DNA from: Physcia stellaris
Lineage: Eukaryota; Ascomycota; Lecanoromycetes; Caliciales; Physciaceae
Assembly: GCA_018902385.1 (NCBI GenBank)
Contig: JABSSW010000005.1
Span: 1,116,001-1,180,000 of the forward strand
Length of the DNA: 64,000 bases
Direction of reading: 5' to 3'
Below the pieces are notes generated by a model. That model made no database searches. It saw only the letters and a list, made by a program, of their open reading frames with translations, and was not told the origin of the DNA. This document shows positions 36,645 through 48,160 of this stretch, one piece after another. Each line of letters starts with the position of its first letter. Within the stretch, counting starts at the first letter, position 1. The translations under genes were made by a program, and so were the position numbers.

Positions 36645-38084
36645 AACATCAAAAATTATTTAAAAAATTTTGAAATAAACGATGTCGATTTTACGTCGAG
36701 CGAAAAAATATTCGCGAATTTTGTTTTCGATTCAATTGATGAATGTCGTTGTTTTAATATATTCGTCGACGAAATGATCGACGTTAACAATAAATTTGTT
36801 TTTGATCAATTGTTTTCAAATCTCGTAAAAAAAATTTGAAATGTTTTCATTGAATTTGAAAAAATTCGTTATTTTGACATTTTTATTTTTTTTATCGATA
36901 AACAATGTGAAATTGAAAATCGACGTTGTTGTGATTTTTAAAAAATTTATTTCGTTTTGCAATTTTATATTACGATTGATCAATTTAACATTTTCGATTT
37001 TGAATTTGATGTCATTTTGAAAAATGAACGTTATTGTAAAATTCATTCGAAAAATATTCATTTCGTCACGCAACGTTTGATTATTTTTTTGAATTTTTCA
37101 TTTTCGATGTTGATTTGAATTTATCGACATTGAATTGATTTATATTTTTATTTTTTCGTCGAAATAAATTGACGATTTCTCGATTGTGTTTTTGTTTTTT
37201 TCGATTTTTTCGAAATTTTTGATCAACGAATTATAATTTTTTACGTGAACGTTTCAATTTCAAACAATTTGAATTTTCGCGTCACGATCGATTTTCAATT
37301 GATTCAACATTTGCAATATCGTGAAAAAATTTTTGCGAATTCATTGTTGAAATTGTTCGACGATACAAATGTTTATCGCATGTTTCGCATCGTTCGAATT
37401 GTAATTTGCGTTTTTCGAAAAAACGTAATTTAAAAAAATGTTTTTTATCAATTTGAATGAATCGACGATAATTTGATCATTTTTCGAAAAAATTGTTAAT
37501 TGTTGAATTTGACTAAAAGTTTTGCGTTTAAATTTAGAAAAAATGATCACAAAAAAAATGTTGATAAAAATAAACATGATTGAAATTTTAATATAAAAAA
37601 AAAAATTTCGTTTCAATCGATTCGACAATAAATATTCAAAATAGTCGTGTTCTAAAAATTTGATCGTTTGATCGTGAAAAACAACGAAAACAATTTTGAA
37701 TTAATGTTATTTTCGATGAAATAATTCGTGTTGATTTATGATGAATAATTTTTGATGAAACGATGAATGTTGAATTTCGATTTATCGTATAAATATTTGT
37801 TGATTGATAATTTGACGATTATTTTTGCAATTCGTTTTTCGATATATTCGATTTGATACATCGATTTTCGCGATAAACATTTTTTGAAAATTTTGTACAA
37901 CACTAAAACGAATAAACTTTCTTTTTTTTTTTTTTGATTCGTTGAATAGAATCGAGTCTTTTTGTTCAATCTGATTTTGAGAATGACGTTTTAAATTTTC
38001 GTGATTGATTTGAAGATTTTGTTTATTGAATAGATTGTCGTATTTCGAACAATTTGAAAAAAAAAATGAATGATTTAAAAATAA

Positions 38085-38315
38085 TGTGAAAATGTCATGC
38101 ATTGATTGAACTAATACATAATTACATTACACGAAAATTTCTAAGTGAAAAGCAAATACATGAAAATTTGTAAAAACATATGTAAAAAATTAAATCGTTT
38201 GAATGCGTCAAACGAATCTCGATTCTAACATTCGATGTGATAAAATAAAAGTGTTAACTTTAATGACTGATCAGATGTTGATTTCAAGTGTTGAATTCGA
38301 TGCACGCTCGTCACA
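38085..38315 (-). repeat. 5' LTR of mutated gypsy element
   Basis: Direct-repeat partner of 30,703-30,928. It is slightly less mutated: it keeps GAATCTCGATTCTAACATT and TTAACTTTAATGACTGATCA, where the other copy has T or A at some of these sites. Confidence 0.85.
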
Positions 38316-39591
38316 TGTACAACGAATTTTTTTGTTTTTCGAATTTCATGTACGCGTTGTCAAATTGAAACATAACGATTTCATTCAATATCGTCAATTT
38401 TTTCTCAATTCATTTCGCGTCATATTGCATAGTTTTGAACATTGCAAAATCATCGAAAAATCGTTTGTCGAACGAAATTTCGATCAAAAATGCGATTTTC
38501 ACGTTGTAATTACAATTTTGTTGAATTTTTTTAATTAAATCGTAATGATCGACGTTTTTATCGCGTACGAAATGCGTTTCATTCACGATCGTTATGATCG
38601 AACACATTAATGAAATATTTTTGACGATATTCGATTTATTCAATTTCGTTTCGATATAATATTCGTGTTCGTTGAACATCAAATGAATTTGCACGTGTGT
38701 ATCATATGAAAAAATTGTTGTGATTATCATGAATTTCGATGAATTCGATTGAAAATATTCGCGAACGTAATCGTTTTTGATTGACGCATTCAAAACATGT
38801 TTTTGAAATTTGTCATGTCAAATTAATGACGCGTTTGAATCGAAACGTTCATTTTCGTTTAATTGAATAAATATTGATGATCGAATATCGATCAATTTTT
38901 GTTTTCATTTCGAAATTTTGACGACATTTTTATTATAAATTTTATAAACGATTATGAAAATATTCGATTATTTGTTTTTTGCATTTTTATCGATAAATTT
39001 TTCAATGTTTTTTTTTTTAATTCAAAATCATTGTCGAAAACACGATAATCAATATTGATTCATTCACGAATTCGCGTTGATAAAAAAAATTAATAAAATT
39101 ACACATACATGTATGTCACAAGTTTTTTTTTATGCAATGATTTTCGTTTTTTAAATTACGATAACGATTTTTTTTCAACGATTGACGTTATTTTTTTTGA
39201 ACATCGTTTTGATTTGCGATCATGTTTTTGTACGTGAAAAACATAATTAATGTTTTTACGATTTGAATTTCGACGATATCAATTGAATGAAAAAAATCAT
39301 TAAATAAAATATAAACAAATTTTTTCATTTCGAATTTTTTCGCATTGATGATTTCGTTTTTTTGTTTATTTAACATGAATCGCAATATCGTGAACATCGT
39401 CAAACATTGATATTGATAAATTTTTTTTTTTTTGAATTTTGATATTTTAATACACGAATTGTTTCGAATATTGTTTAAATTGTATTTAACAAATCGAACG
39501 ATTTGTGTTTACAATTCGTCGTGTTCGTAATTTTTCATTAAAATTTTTTGATTGAATTTAAATTTCGTGATCAACAAATCGTGTACACATA

Positions 39592-40855
39592 TTATTTGTC
39601 GTTGTAAATATATTTATTTATTATCGTTTTTTCATTGTTTTTTTCGTTTGATTTTTTATTATTTTCGTCATTTGCATTCGTTTTGTCGATTGATTTTGAT
39701 GCATACGCGTTTTGAATTTTTGTCAACATAAAATGAAATTTTAATTCGATATCAACGACAAACGAAATTGATTCGAAATTGTTATTATTCGAAAAAATAT
39801 TTGAAATAAACGATAACACAATATTATCGTTTAAATTTTTAACAACATTACGATATCGATTTCGTTTTTGATTTGACAAACGCAATTTTTTTAAAATAAT
39901 TTGTAATTTATTGTTATAATTTTCGTTCATGTCAATATAATGATTTCGATTTCGTTTTGAAATTAACGAATGTAAATTTGAATTAAATTTTGCGATTAAT
40001 GAATTTTGAATTTTTGATTTATGTTTTTTCAAAAATATAAAATTCGTTGTTACATTAATAAAATTTCGTTTGATAAACGACGTTGAAAAAACGAATAAAA
40101 AAAATAAACGATTATTAATATGTTCAAAAACAACGAACATGTTCGAAATAACAATAATTGATGTTAATTAATTATGTAAATAAATGTGAATTGAACAAAA
40201 ATGAAATACAATAATTATTAATTTAAAAAACAACGAATTGAATACGATCGAAATTGCACGTTCATCGTATATTTTTTCGTAAATTCGAATCGATGATAAT
40301 TGAACGTTGAAATTCAAACGCGATCAAAAATTCAAACGCGACAAAAAAAAATTGACAATTTTCGTTCAATTTTCGTTCAACAAATATTTTACGTATTTCG
40401 ATCAAAATAATATATTTAATGAAAATCGACATATTGTTAAAAATTACATTTGACGCGTTGTTTGTTAATTTATCGATAAAAATATATTCGACGTCGATAT
40501 TTATTTCATCAATTTCATCGTGAAAAAATATTAAAAATACGATTTTCGAAATGAAAATCGTTAATAATTTCAACAATATGAAAATTGTCGCAAATCGAAA
40601 CAACGATTCGAAATTAAATCGATTAAATATTCGTTTTGATGTAAAAATTGTCGAAAATCGAAATCGCGATTTGTCAATGAATTGAATAAACGTCGATTTT
40701 GATACAAAAATTATCGAAAATCGAAACGACGATTCGTTATTGAATTGATCGTGCAAAAAAAATAAAAATGATTTTGCAAACGTTTTTGATGTTAATTGTA
40801 TGAAAACAAATGACGAAAATTGAATTTTTTTTAATTTTGAAACAATGCGACGCAT
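39592..40855 (-). other. Open low-complexity frames, origin unknown
   Basis: Two adjacent minus-strand frames (182 and 197 codons) are unusually long for this AT-rich DNA. The second contains a 63-bp tandem repeat in frame. Neither resembles a protein I know. They may be the remains of a transposon-borne gene. Confidence 0.3.
40588..40750. repeat. 63-bp tandem repeat, about 2.6 copies
   Basis: The unit starts TCGMAAATCGAAA and ends GATRYAAAAATT. It repeats at 63-bp spacing, which preserves a 21-residue periodicity (FRFSTIF-like) in the minus-strand frame. Confidence 0.5.
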
Positions 40856-41404
40856 TTTTGTGCGTTCGCGTTTTACGACGAATCGAATGAAATCATAAAA
40901 AATTATCGAATGTCATTTTGTTTTTACGAAAATTTTATTTCATACGTGTTGAAAACGTTGACGTAAATCGTTATTTGTTCATGTTTTTGTCGCGATTTGC
41001 AATTTTTTCGTCGTCAAATTACAATTGAAATTATTCGTCAAAATTCACGATTTGATGTAATCAATTATTTTTTCAAAAAAAATTGAAAAAATATTTAAAA
41101 TTTCGATCAATATTTTTTCAATTTATTGATTGATTGATTTATTTCAATCGATCGACATTTTGATTGAAAATGAATGAAAAATGAAATGAATGATCGCGTA
41201 TTCGACAATTGTCGAATTAAATTTTGCACGCGTATTCGTTCGAATTAATTTTTTGATTTAATGTGTAATAACGCGTGTAAATTCATTTCGTTTTTAAAAT
41301 ATGAATTTATTTCAATATCAAAAATTTTTTGAATTTGATTCGCGAACACATTTTTTTGTGTTAAAATTACAAATTAATCAATTCACAAATTTATTATTAA
41401 TTAT

Positions 41405-41645
41405 TCATTCATTTGAATTCATGCAATCATTCATTCGTACGAATTCATGCAATTTTTCATTCATTTGAATTCATGTAATCATTTATTCATTCGAATTTAT
41501 GCAATTTTTCATTCATTTGAATTCATGTAATTATTTATTCATTCGAATTCATGCAATTTTTCATTCATTTGAATTCATGTAATCATTTATTCATTCGAAT
41601 TCATGCAATCATTCATTCATTTGAATTCATGTAATCATTTATTTC
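41405..41645. repeat. 29-bp tandem repeat array, about 8 copies
   Basis: Two alternating variants, ATTCATTTGAATTCATGTAATC and ATTCATTCGAATTCATGCAATT, repeat with a 29-bp unit (58-bp dimer). Every unit centres on GAATTCATG. Copies are very similar to one another. Confidence 0.7.
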
Positions 41646-41697
41646 ATTTTAAATGATTTTTTTGAATCAACGTTTTATAATATTTGATTTTTGATGT

Positions 41698-43937
41698 TTT
41701 TGACGATTTTCGATCGTATTTTTTTGATTGTTCGAACATCGTTTTGAAAAAATTTGAATCGTGAAATTTTTGATAATTTTTTCATTCAAAAAAAAATTAA
41801 TATATTTCACGTTTGACATTTTTTCAATGTTTGATACAACATGAATAATACGCACAATGTTCGAAATGTTATAAAAACGATGAAATTTTACATTCGATTT
41901 TTTGAATATGTCGAATACGAAACGTTTTTTTATTTTCATTATATCGTGTATATCATCAATGACATTTTTGTTTCGCATACGTAATAAATCGATCAATATT
42001 TCAATGTATTTTTTGACGAATTTTTTTGTATTACATTTTTCAAATTTTTCACGATTAATATAAATTGTAATTAATCAATTTTTTTTTTCAAAAACGTCGA
42101 TTGTTTTTTTGTCGATCGTTTTTGATTTTCATTTTTGAATTCACACGTAATCACATCGTCGTTTTTCGCGTTTTTGTCAATTGAAAACAATTCGACATAT
42201 ATGAATCGTTAAACAATTCATGTCATTATGTAAAAATCAAAACGTTGACGAAATAATGTTTAAACGCAAATTACGTGATTAAATTTTATATACACAAATC
42301 ATGTTTTTACACAATAAAAAATTAATTCATCGTTTTTCAAATCACAAAGTTTCAACAGAATTTTTACGTCGAATTAGATTTTGATTGAATCACACATCGC
42401 AATGATTCGATTTTCGACGAATATTCATGATTCATATATAACGATTTTTTTGCGTTCGCTTTTTTTTTTATCACAATTTCAAATTTTATTCGAAATTTCG
42501 ATTATTTTTTGACAAAACATTTTCAAAATCACAACGTGAATTGTAATATGAATTATTGTGACATCGTTAACATTTTTTGATCAAAAAATTCGCAACGATA
42601 AACATGACGTTTCAACAAACGATCGATACGTTGTCGTTTTCAATTCAAACGTTGAATTTCAAAACGATGTATCGTCAAAATCACGAAATTTACAAACAAA
42701 TCATTGCTCATTGCGAAATGAAACAATTCGTTCAATTAAATTTCAAACAACAATGCAAAATATTGATTATGATAATCATTATTTTGTTTGAATGTTCGAA
42801 GTCGAAACAATCAAAATTGCAACGAAATCAAATCAAACGTCATGAATTGAACAAAACACGAACAATTTTCAAAATTTTCGAAAAAGCGAATTCGTTGAAA
42901 AATGAAAATAAAAAAATTTTGAATTATGTTTTGAAATTGCGCGCGACGCAAATAAAAGCAACGTTTCGAATTGTTTTGTAATCATGTTGCGAAAAGAAAA
43001 AAATTTTAATTTGACGAAAAAAATGAATTGAAAATACATTTGAAATTGACGTTATCGAAATACGAATTTGATGAAAAACGTTGATATAAAATAAAAATTG
43101 CAAATTGTAATGAAAAAAAAAAATAACAAATATAAAAATTGATCGTCGTTGAGTTCGAAAATTGTTTTGTTATGAAATGTATTCGCAATAATTGTTATAC
43201 ACAATATGATTGTCATTTTTTTTCAAATTCGAATCACGATTCATGTCATAATCGTTAATATTTAATTTAAATCATGTTGTCAATTTTTCATGCATTTGAA
43301 CAGAATAATATTTTATTCACGAAAAAAATTTTTTTTTGTTGTAATTGAATTTTTGATACGATTCGAAACAGTTTTGTTTTGTTTTGTTTTTACGAATAAA
43401 CAACGCTAAAATTTCTAATAAACATGAAATTTGAATTTGAATCGTTGTTGTTGACGCGTAATATCAATTTCGTGAATTACATTTCAATCGTTTGATAATT
43501 TTTGTTCGTTTTTATCAATTATTCATTTTAATTGTTTCATGTTTTTGCATTTTGTCATTTTTGTTTATCGTTTATTTTTCGATTTATTTATTAAATTAAT
43601 TTTTGAATTTCGACATGATCGTTTGCACGATTTTGTTTTCATAAATCGTAATCATCGACAATCAAAACGTTTGTTCGACGTGTATTGTTTTGTAATATTT
43701 GTTTTTCGTAGTTTTTTCGTTTATTGAACAATTTTCACAAAATTTTCAAATGATTCGAATGAATCGTTTTTTCATTTTCGATATTAAAATTTGTCAAAAC
43801 ATCGTATTTTCGAATAAAATGCGAATAATGAATTAAATTGTGCATTTTGAAAATATTGAAAAAAAATTTTTTTGAAAAAAAAAAAACGCAATGTTTCTTT
43901 GACAATATTGAAAACATTCAAAATAATATTGTATATA
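41698..43937. repeat. Dispersed repeat, copy A (interrupted)
   Basis: Matches 59,335-60,552 on the same strand, from TTTGACGATTTTCGATCG to the GACAATATT region. Copy A is about 1.0 kb longer because of the insertion at 42,227-43,236. Minus-strand frames in both copies share LLRMRNKNVIDDIHD and FHRFYNISNIVRIIH. The parent transposon is not identified. Confidence 0.75.
42227..43236 (+). mobile_element. 1,010-bp RIP-mutated relative of the 118-bp element, inside repeat copy A
   Basis: The first roughly 118 bp are a mutated version of the 118-bp element (TATGTAAAAATC for TGTGTAGGGGTC, through TTTTTCAAATCACA for CCTTCCAAACCACA). The insertion is bounded by 13-bp direct repeats: CAATTCATGTCAT at 42,214-42,226 and CGATTCATGTCAT at 43,237-43,249, differing by one G/A. 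Repeat copy B has a single CGATTCATGTCAT at 59,859-59,871, which is the empty site. The right end (TTTTTTTTCAAATTCGAATCA) loosely resembles the end of the 118-bp unit, hinting at terminal direct repeats. An open frame 42,577-42,981 has no recognisable match. Confidence 0.8.
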
Positions 43938-46900
43938 CGTCGAAAAAGTGTTCGATTGATTTTGACGTTTGAGATTTGCTTCGAATCGTTTAGTCAAATA
44001 GTCAGAATCACTGTTTTTCACTGTTTCAGATCAACAACGTTTCGCCAAAGACAAATTTCAAGCAGTTGAAATCTGCTTTAAATCGTTCATTGTTGATTCA
44101 AAGTTCATTTTTGAAACATTGAGTTGTTTCAAAATGTTTCAAAGCGCATCAAATAAATTCATTCTTTTTCGCATAGTTTTTGATTGATGTTTTTTTGCTT
44201 TGTTGATTGTTGTTCGTGCGCATCATGTTTTCAAAAAATCATTTTATTTTTTGATGATTTTTTCATTCATTTCGTTTTTTTTGTTTTGAACATTCAAATC
44301 GTCTTTTACACATCAAAATCATTGACAATTTGTTTCGCTTTTGTCGTATCAAATATTTTTTACTTTTTTTTTCATTTCGCGTTTGCTTTGAAATTTTTGT
44401 TCTAAAATGATCATTAACGTCGTTTCTATCATTGAATCTATCGATTCGTGTTAGATTATCAATTAGATTTTGATTGATTGTTTTTATCAAACACGAAATG
44501 CACAATTTGTATTCAGTATATATTAAATCGTTTTCGTAATCACATTTTTTTGCATCGCTATTGATTTTTCGAAACGTCTTTTATAGTTCATTTGCAATTT
44601 TTTTTCATTGAATTGTAATTTTCATTCGTTTTGATAAATCAGAATTTTCGATGCAACGTATATTTAAATATTTTTGTTTTTGTACATTCATTTTTTACAT
44701 CATGTTTGTCAATTCAAGTCGTACGTGAACGTTCATTCTTGATCGCTTTGTTGTTCAATAAAATGATAAATTTCATTTTTTTCGACGATTCGATTTCAAA
44801 ATTTGCGTTTTTTATATTTTGTTATCTATGACTGAACAATAAGCACACTGACATCGCATGTGTGAACTCGACTTATCAATTTCTCGACACGTTTTTCAAC
44901 TGTTTCGTTCTCGTATTGAATTCGTCTTTTTTTATTTCGCGTTGTCTTTTTTGTTTTTAATGAATCGACATTCGAATTTTCGACAATTGACGCGACGCGA
45001 TCATTGTTTGTAAAAAATTTGAAAACGAAAAAACATTTCGAAATCGCGTCAAATTTTTTTCTCAAAAAACATGATATGATATTGTTATAATTGACATTAA
45101 CATTTCGATTAGCGAATTCATCGATCATATCGAAATTACTGATATCAATTTGAAAATTGTTTGATGTAAAAACGCGTGAAACAATTTTTTTGTTGTTTCG
45201 CAAAGTTTTGATCGTCTCGATCGAATAATCACATTTCAATGAAATGATTTTTGAAATTTCATTGTTTTTTGCGTTGATTGTGACTCGACTTTTGATTCTG
45301 TCTTAAAAATACTTGCAAATCTCGTTTTGAACACAAAAATTCAAACTTTTTCAAATTAGCATGTAAGATTCGTAATTGTTTGTTGCATGTTAATATTGTA
45401 AATAATCGAAATGACACGCAACATATTTTTCACTGCTAAATTTTCGAATGTCATGTTTGTTTTCTTATCGTTCGCGAAATACTTTCTAATCGCATGATGT
45501 ATGATTGTGATCACAAAAAATATCATGACAAAACGAAATTTATTGAATATGTTCTTGATGTACATCTGAAAACCGAAATCATTTTTAAAATTTTTGAAAA
45601 ATATGTCGTAAATCGCGATGATTATAATGTCGACGATAAATGAAATAAATTACACAACATTTGTTAATTTTTATTGTGATAATTGACACGCATTTATTTA
45701 TTTTCGATTCAAAATTCTCGTAATTAAAACGAATAAAAACATGATTGTGTAACAATTTCGCAATCAATTGATGAAAATTGACAATGATTTCGAATTTATA
45801 ATACGAAATCATTATGTTTTTGATTCTGTAAATTGCATTAAATCGAAAAATGTCGATTGAATCGTACATTTGTGTTGACGTTAATGTATTTACATATTTT
45901 TTATGTAAATGATTTTACGATTCGCGTTTCGAAATTTTGCGATACATTCATGATTTTCGAATGTCGTTTTATGTTGCGTTCAAACATTCGTTTGCATTTT
46001 TTTCACATTTTCAAAATAAAATCGTTGATCGCATCGAGATTATGTTTTGTTCAAACGTTTAATTTGATTTTGATACATTCATTGAATATTAATGTTTGAA
46101 AATAAAAAAAAATTCGTTTCATCAAATATGCATGTTCATCATTAAAAAAGTTTTTTTGTTTTTTCGTCGTTTAGTGATTTTTCAACATCATCGTGTCATT
46201 GATGTTTTTTTCGAGCATTCATGTGACAAAAAATTTTGTCGAAAAAAATGTCGATTCATATCACGTCGATATTTTCGATTGTTCGTATTCGATAAAAAAA
46301 TGAAATCGTTTGATTTGTTTCGACTTGATGACGACGATTGTTTTTTCACAATTGATGTAAAGATGTTTGAAATATCGATTGATATCGATGCTTTAAACTG
46401 TAAAAAATTCAATACGTTGTTGAAACATTCATGAATGATTTGATTTACAACAATTGTCAAGCGTCGTTTTGATATGATATTCATGTTCTTTTTCGAATTT
46501 TTATTGTTGTTGTCGTTTTCTGTATCGATTTCATCGTTCGATATACTTTTGAAATTATTCGAAATAATTTTGCGTTTTTTGAATGATTTTTGTACGTTTT
46601 CTTTTGTTGTCGTATTTAAATGTATTTTGTTATGTGCGTGCAAATAATGAATTTGTTTTTGAATCAACAACATCATTTGATTGAACAATCTAATTCATGA
46701 ACAATTAATTGCAACATTGATTATCGCAAAGAAAGCAACTTCGAATATCGATTGTGAATGTTGTACGTGAAATTTCGCATTGTCGATTTTCGCGCTTTTG
46801 ATTCGACTTAATTTGTTTGAAATCATTGAATTAATCAATCGAATCAATCGTGAATCGAGAACACTATGTTGAATTCTGATATAAAAACACAAAAATTGAA

Positions 46901-47593
46901 AAAACAAATATGTTACAGTCAACGCGATATCAAATATGTATCAAAAATAAAAAAACAAAAAAAAAAACAATGCAATTTAACGCGAAACGTTTTTAATTGT
47001 GATTAACGAAATTGATTGAACAAAATTTTTGTCGTCGATTAAAACAACGATTGTTTGTTTTGATCGTCAAATTATTTTGCTGTTTAACGTGTTTCGCGAA
47101 AATTTAAATTTATTTAATTTTTAACGTGTTTTATCAAATATACGAACGTGTCGTTTATTTTTCGTTTGATTGTTTGTATTTTGCAAAATTGTGCGATTGA
47201 TGTCAAATAAATTGTTAAAACAATTGCAAATGTATTGAATTATTATTCATATCAAACATGATTTTTTTTGCGATCGAAATGTTCGATTATGACGATCAAC
47301 ATCGACAGAAAAAGTGAAACATCGTTTTTCGTTATATTGATATTCATTTTTTTAACATAATTTTTTTCTCAAGTTTCGAATTCAAAAATTTTAATGAACG
47401 ATGAATGAAACGACGTCAATGATATTTATCGCAATCGTTGTTTTTTATGATTTGTAATTTGCGATGTTTTTCGAAATATTCAAAATTAAAAACACAATTG
47501 CGAAAATTGACAAATCGTCACAAACATTTGATCGCGACAATTCAATATTTTCGCAACACGATTGTTTTTGATGCTAAACTGAAATTCGAAATA

Positions 47594-47830
47594 TATCATG
47601 GGCCGTGCTTGGATAGACGTATTATTGGCTAGCTAGACGAAGACAATAAGTCTGCAGAAACAAGTAGGTACAGGATGTTGGAGTTGCAAACAGTGTGCGG
47701 GCGCCAAGCCCCAAACCACGCTAGTCCCGTCAGGGAATTAGGGCATAACCCGGTCTAGGCATACCTGCCTAACCACCTACCATACCAACTACCTACCTGC
47801 CAGACCTACCTGCCAGGCATGCTCGTAACA
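47594..47830 (-). repeat. 3' LTR of the chromovirus
   Basis: About 237 bp. In element orientation it begins TGTTACGAGCATGCC. It differs from the other LTR by roughly a dozen substitutions, a 1-bp indel and an indel of about 12 bp around 47,755-47,775. The differences are not mainly C-to-T, so they are not a RIP product. Confidence 0.88.
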
Positions 47831-47845
47831 CTATCCCCCCTCCGC
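47831..47845 (-). other. Polypurine tract
   Basis: On the minus strand GCGGAGGGGGGATAG directly precedes the TG of the 3' LTR. This is the expected place for the primer of plus-strand DNA synthesis. Confidence 0.8.
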
Positions 47846-48160
47846 GAGCGTCGTCCCGACGGTCCGTTGTTACTCCGAGGTTGGAGGACCTTGTTGAGGA
47901 CCTTGCTGACTGATTTGGGTGCCTGCAGGATCCAGAAGTTCCACGATCACCATCTTTCACCTCCAGGTGCTCCGTTATTGCTTCAAAGCTCGGTAAGACC
48001 TGGCAACAGCCTCTGGAGGTGTTTCTGGCACGGTTCAGCCCTCCATGCGACGTAAGCCCTGGCTGTAAGTAACACCGAGGCGGTAACGGAGACTAGGGGC
48101 TGCGAGGACGTTGCGGGAGTGGAATCGAGGTGAGTGTACTGAATCCGAGGCTTCCAGGTT
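47846..48160 (-). other. Untranslated region between pol stop and polypurine tract
   Basis: About 315 bp downstream of the chromodomain-bearing frame. No further ORF of the element is recognisable on the minus strand. The composition is GC-normal. Confidence 0.5.

Larger units (their letters stand above)
30703..38315 (-). mobile_element. Mutated Ty3/gypsy LTR retrotransposon, complete in outline
   Basis: Two direct repeats of about 226-231 bp (30,703-30,928 and 38,085-38,315) bound a 7.6-kb element whose remains read on the minus strand in the order gag, protease, RT, RNase H, integrase. The LTR, in element orientation, begins TGTGACGAGC and ends TTCACA, giving TG..CA ends. All coding segments are broken by RIP-like mutation. 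The protein order and sequence parallel the intact element at 47.6-54.3 kb, but the LTRs differ, so it is a related family. I found no target duplication. Confidence 0.85.
16201..47593. other. AT-rich, gene-free isochore of RIP-like mutated repeats (block 1)
   Basis: About 31 kb with no intact gene. C is found almost only before G or A, and G almost only after C or T. In two hand-counted stretches (33,961-34,080 and 40,561-40,680) all 26 C residues precede G (16) or A (10); none precede C or T. Only two ApG and no GpG occur there. Open frames in this block are Phe/Ile/Asn/Lys-rich products of this composition. Where they can be recognised they are decayed transposon proteins. The parts not listed separately (16,201-19,900, 27,560-30,700, 38,316-41,400 and 43,938-47,593) hold no protein I can identify. 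Confidence 0.85.

Noticed and set aside
41405-41645. CRISPR-like array
   Set aside because: Units are contiguous tandem copies without unique spacers, and the genome is eukaryotic.
16201-47593. Dozens of open frames of 60-227 codons in the AT-rich DNA as genes
   Set aside because: They are on both strands, rich in Phe/Ile/Asn/Lys, and follow from the lack of CpT/CpC and the low stop density in some frames. The ones that can be recognised are decayed transposon proteins.
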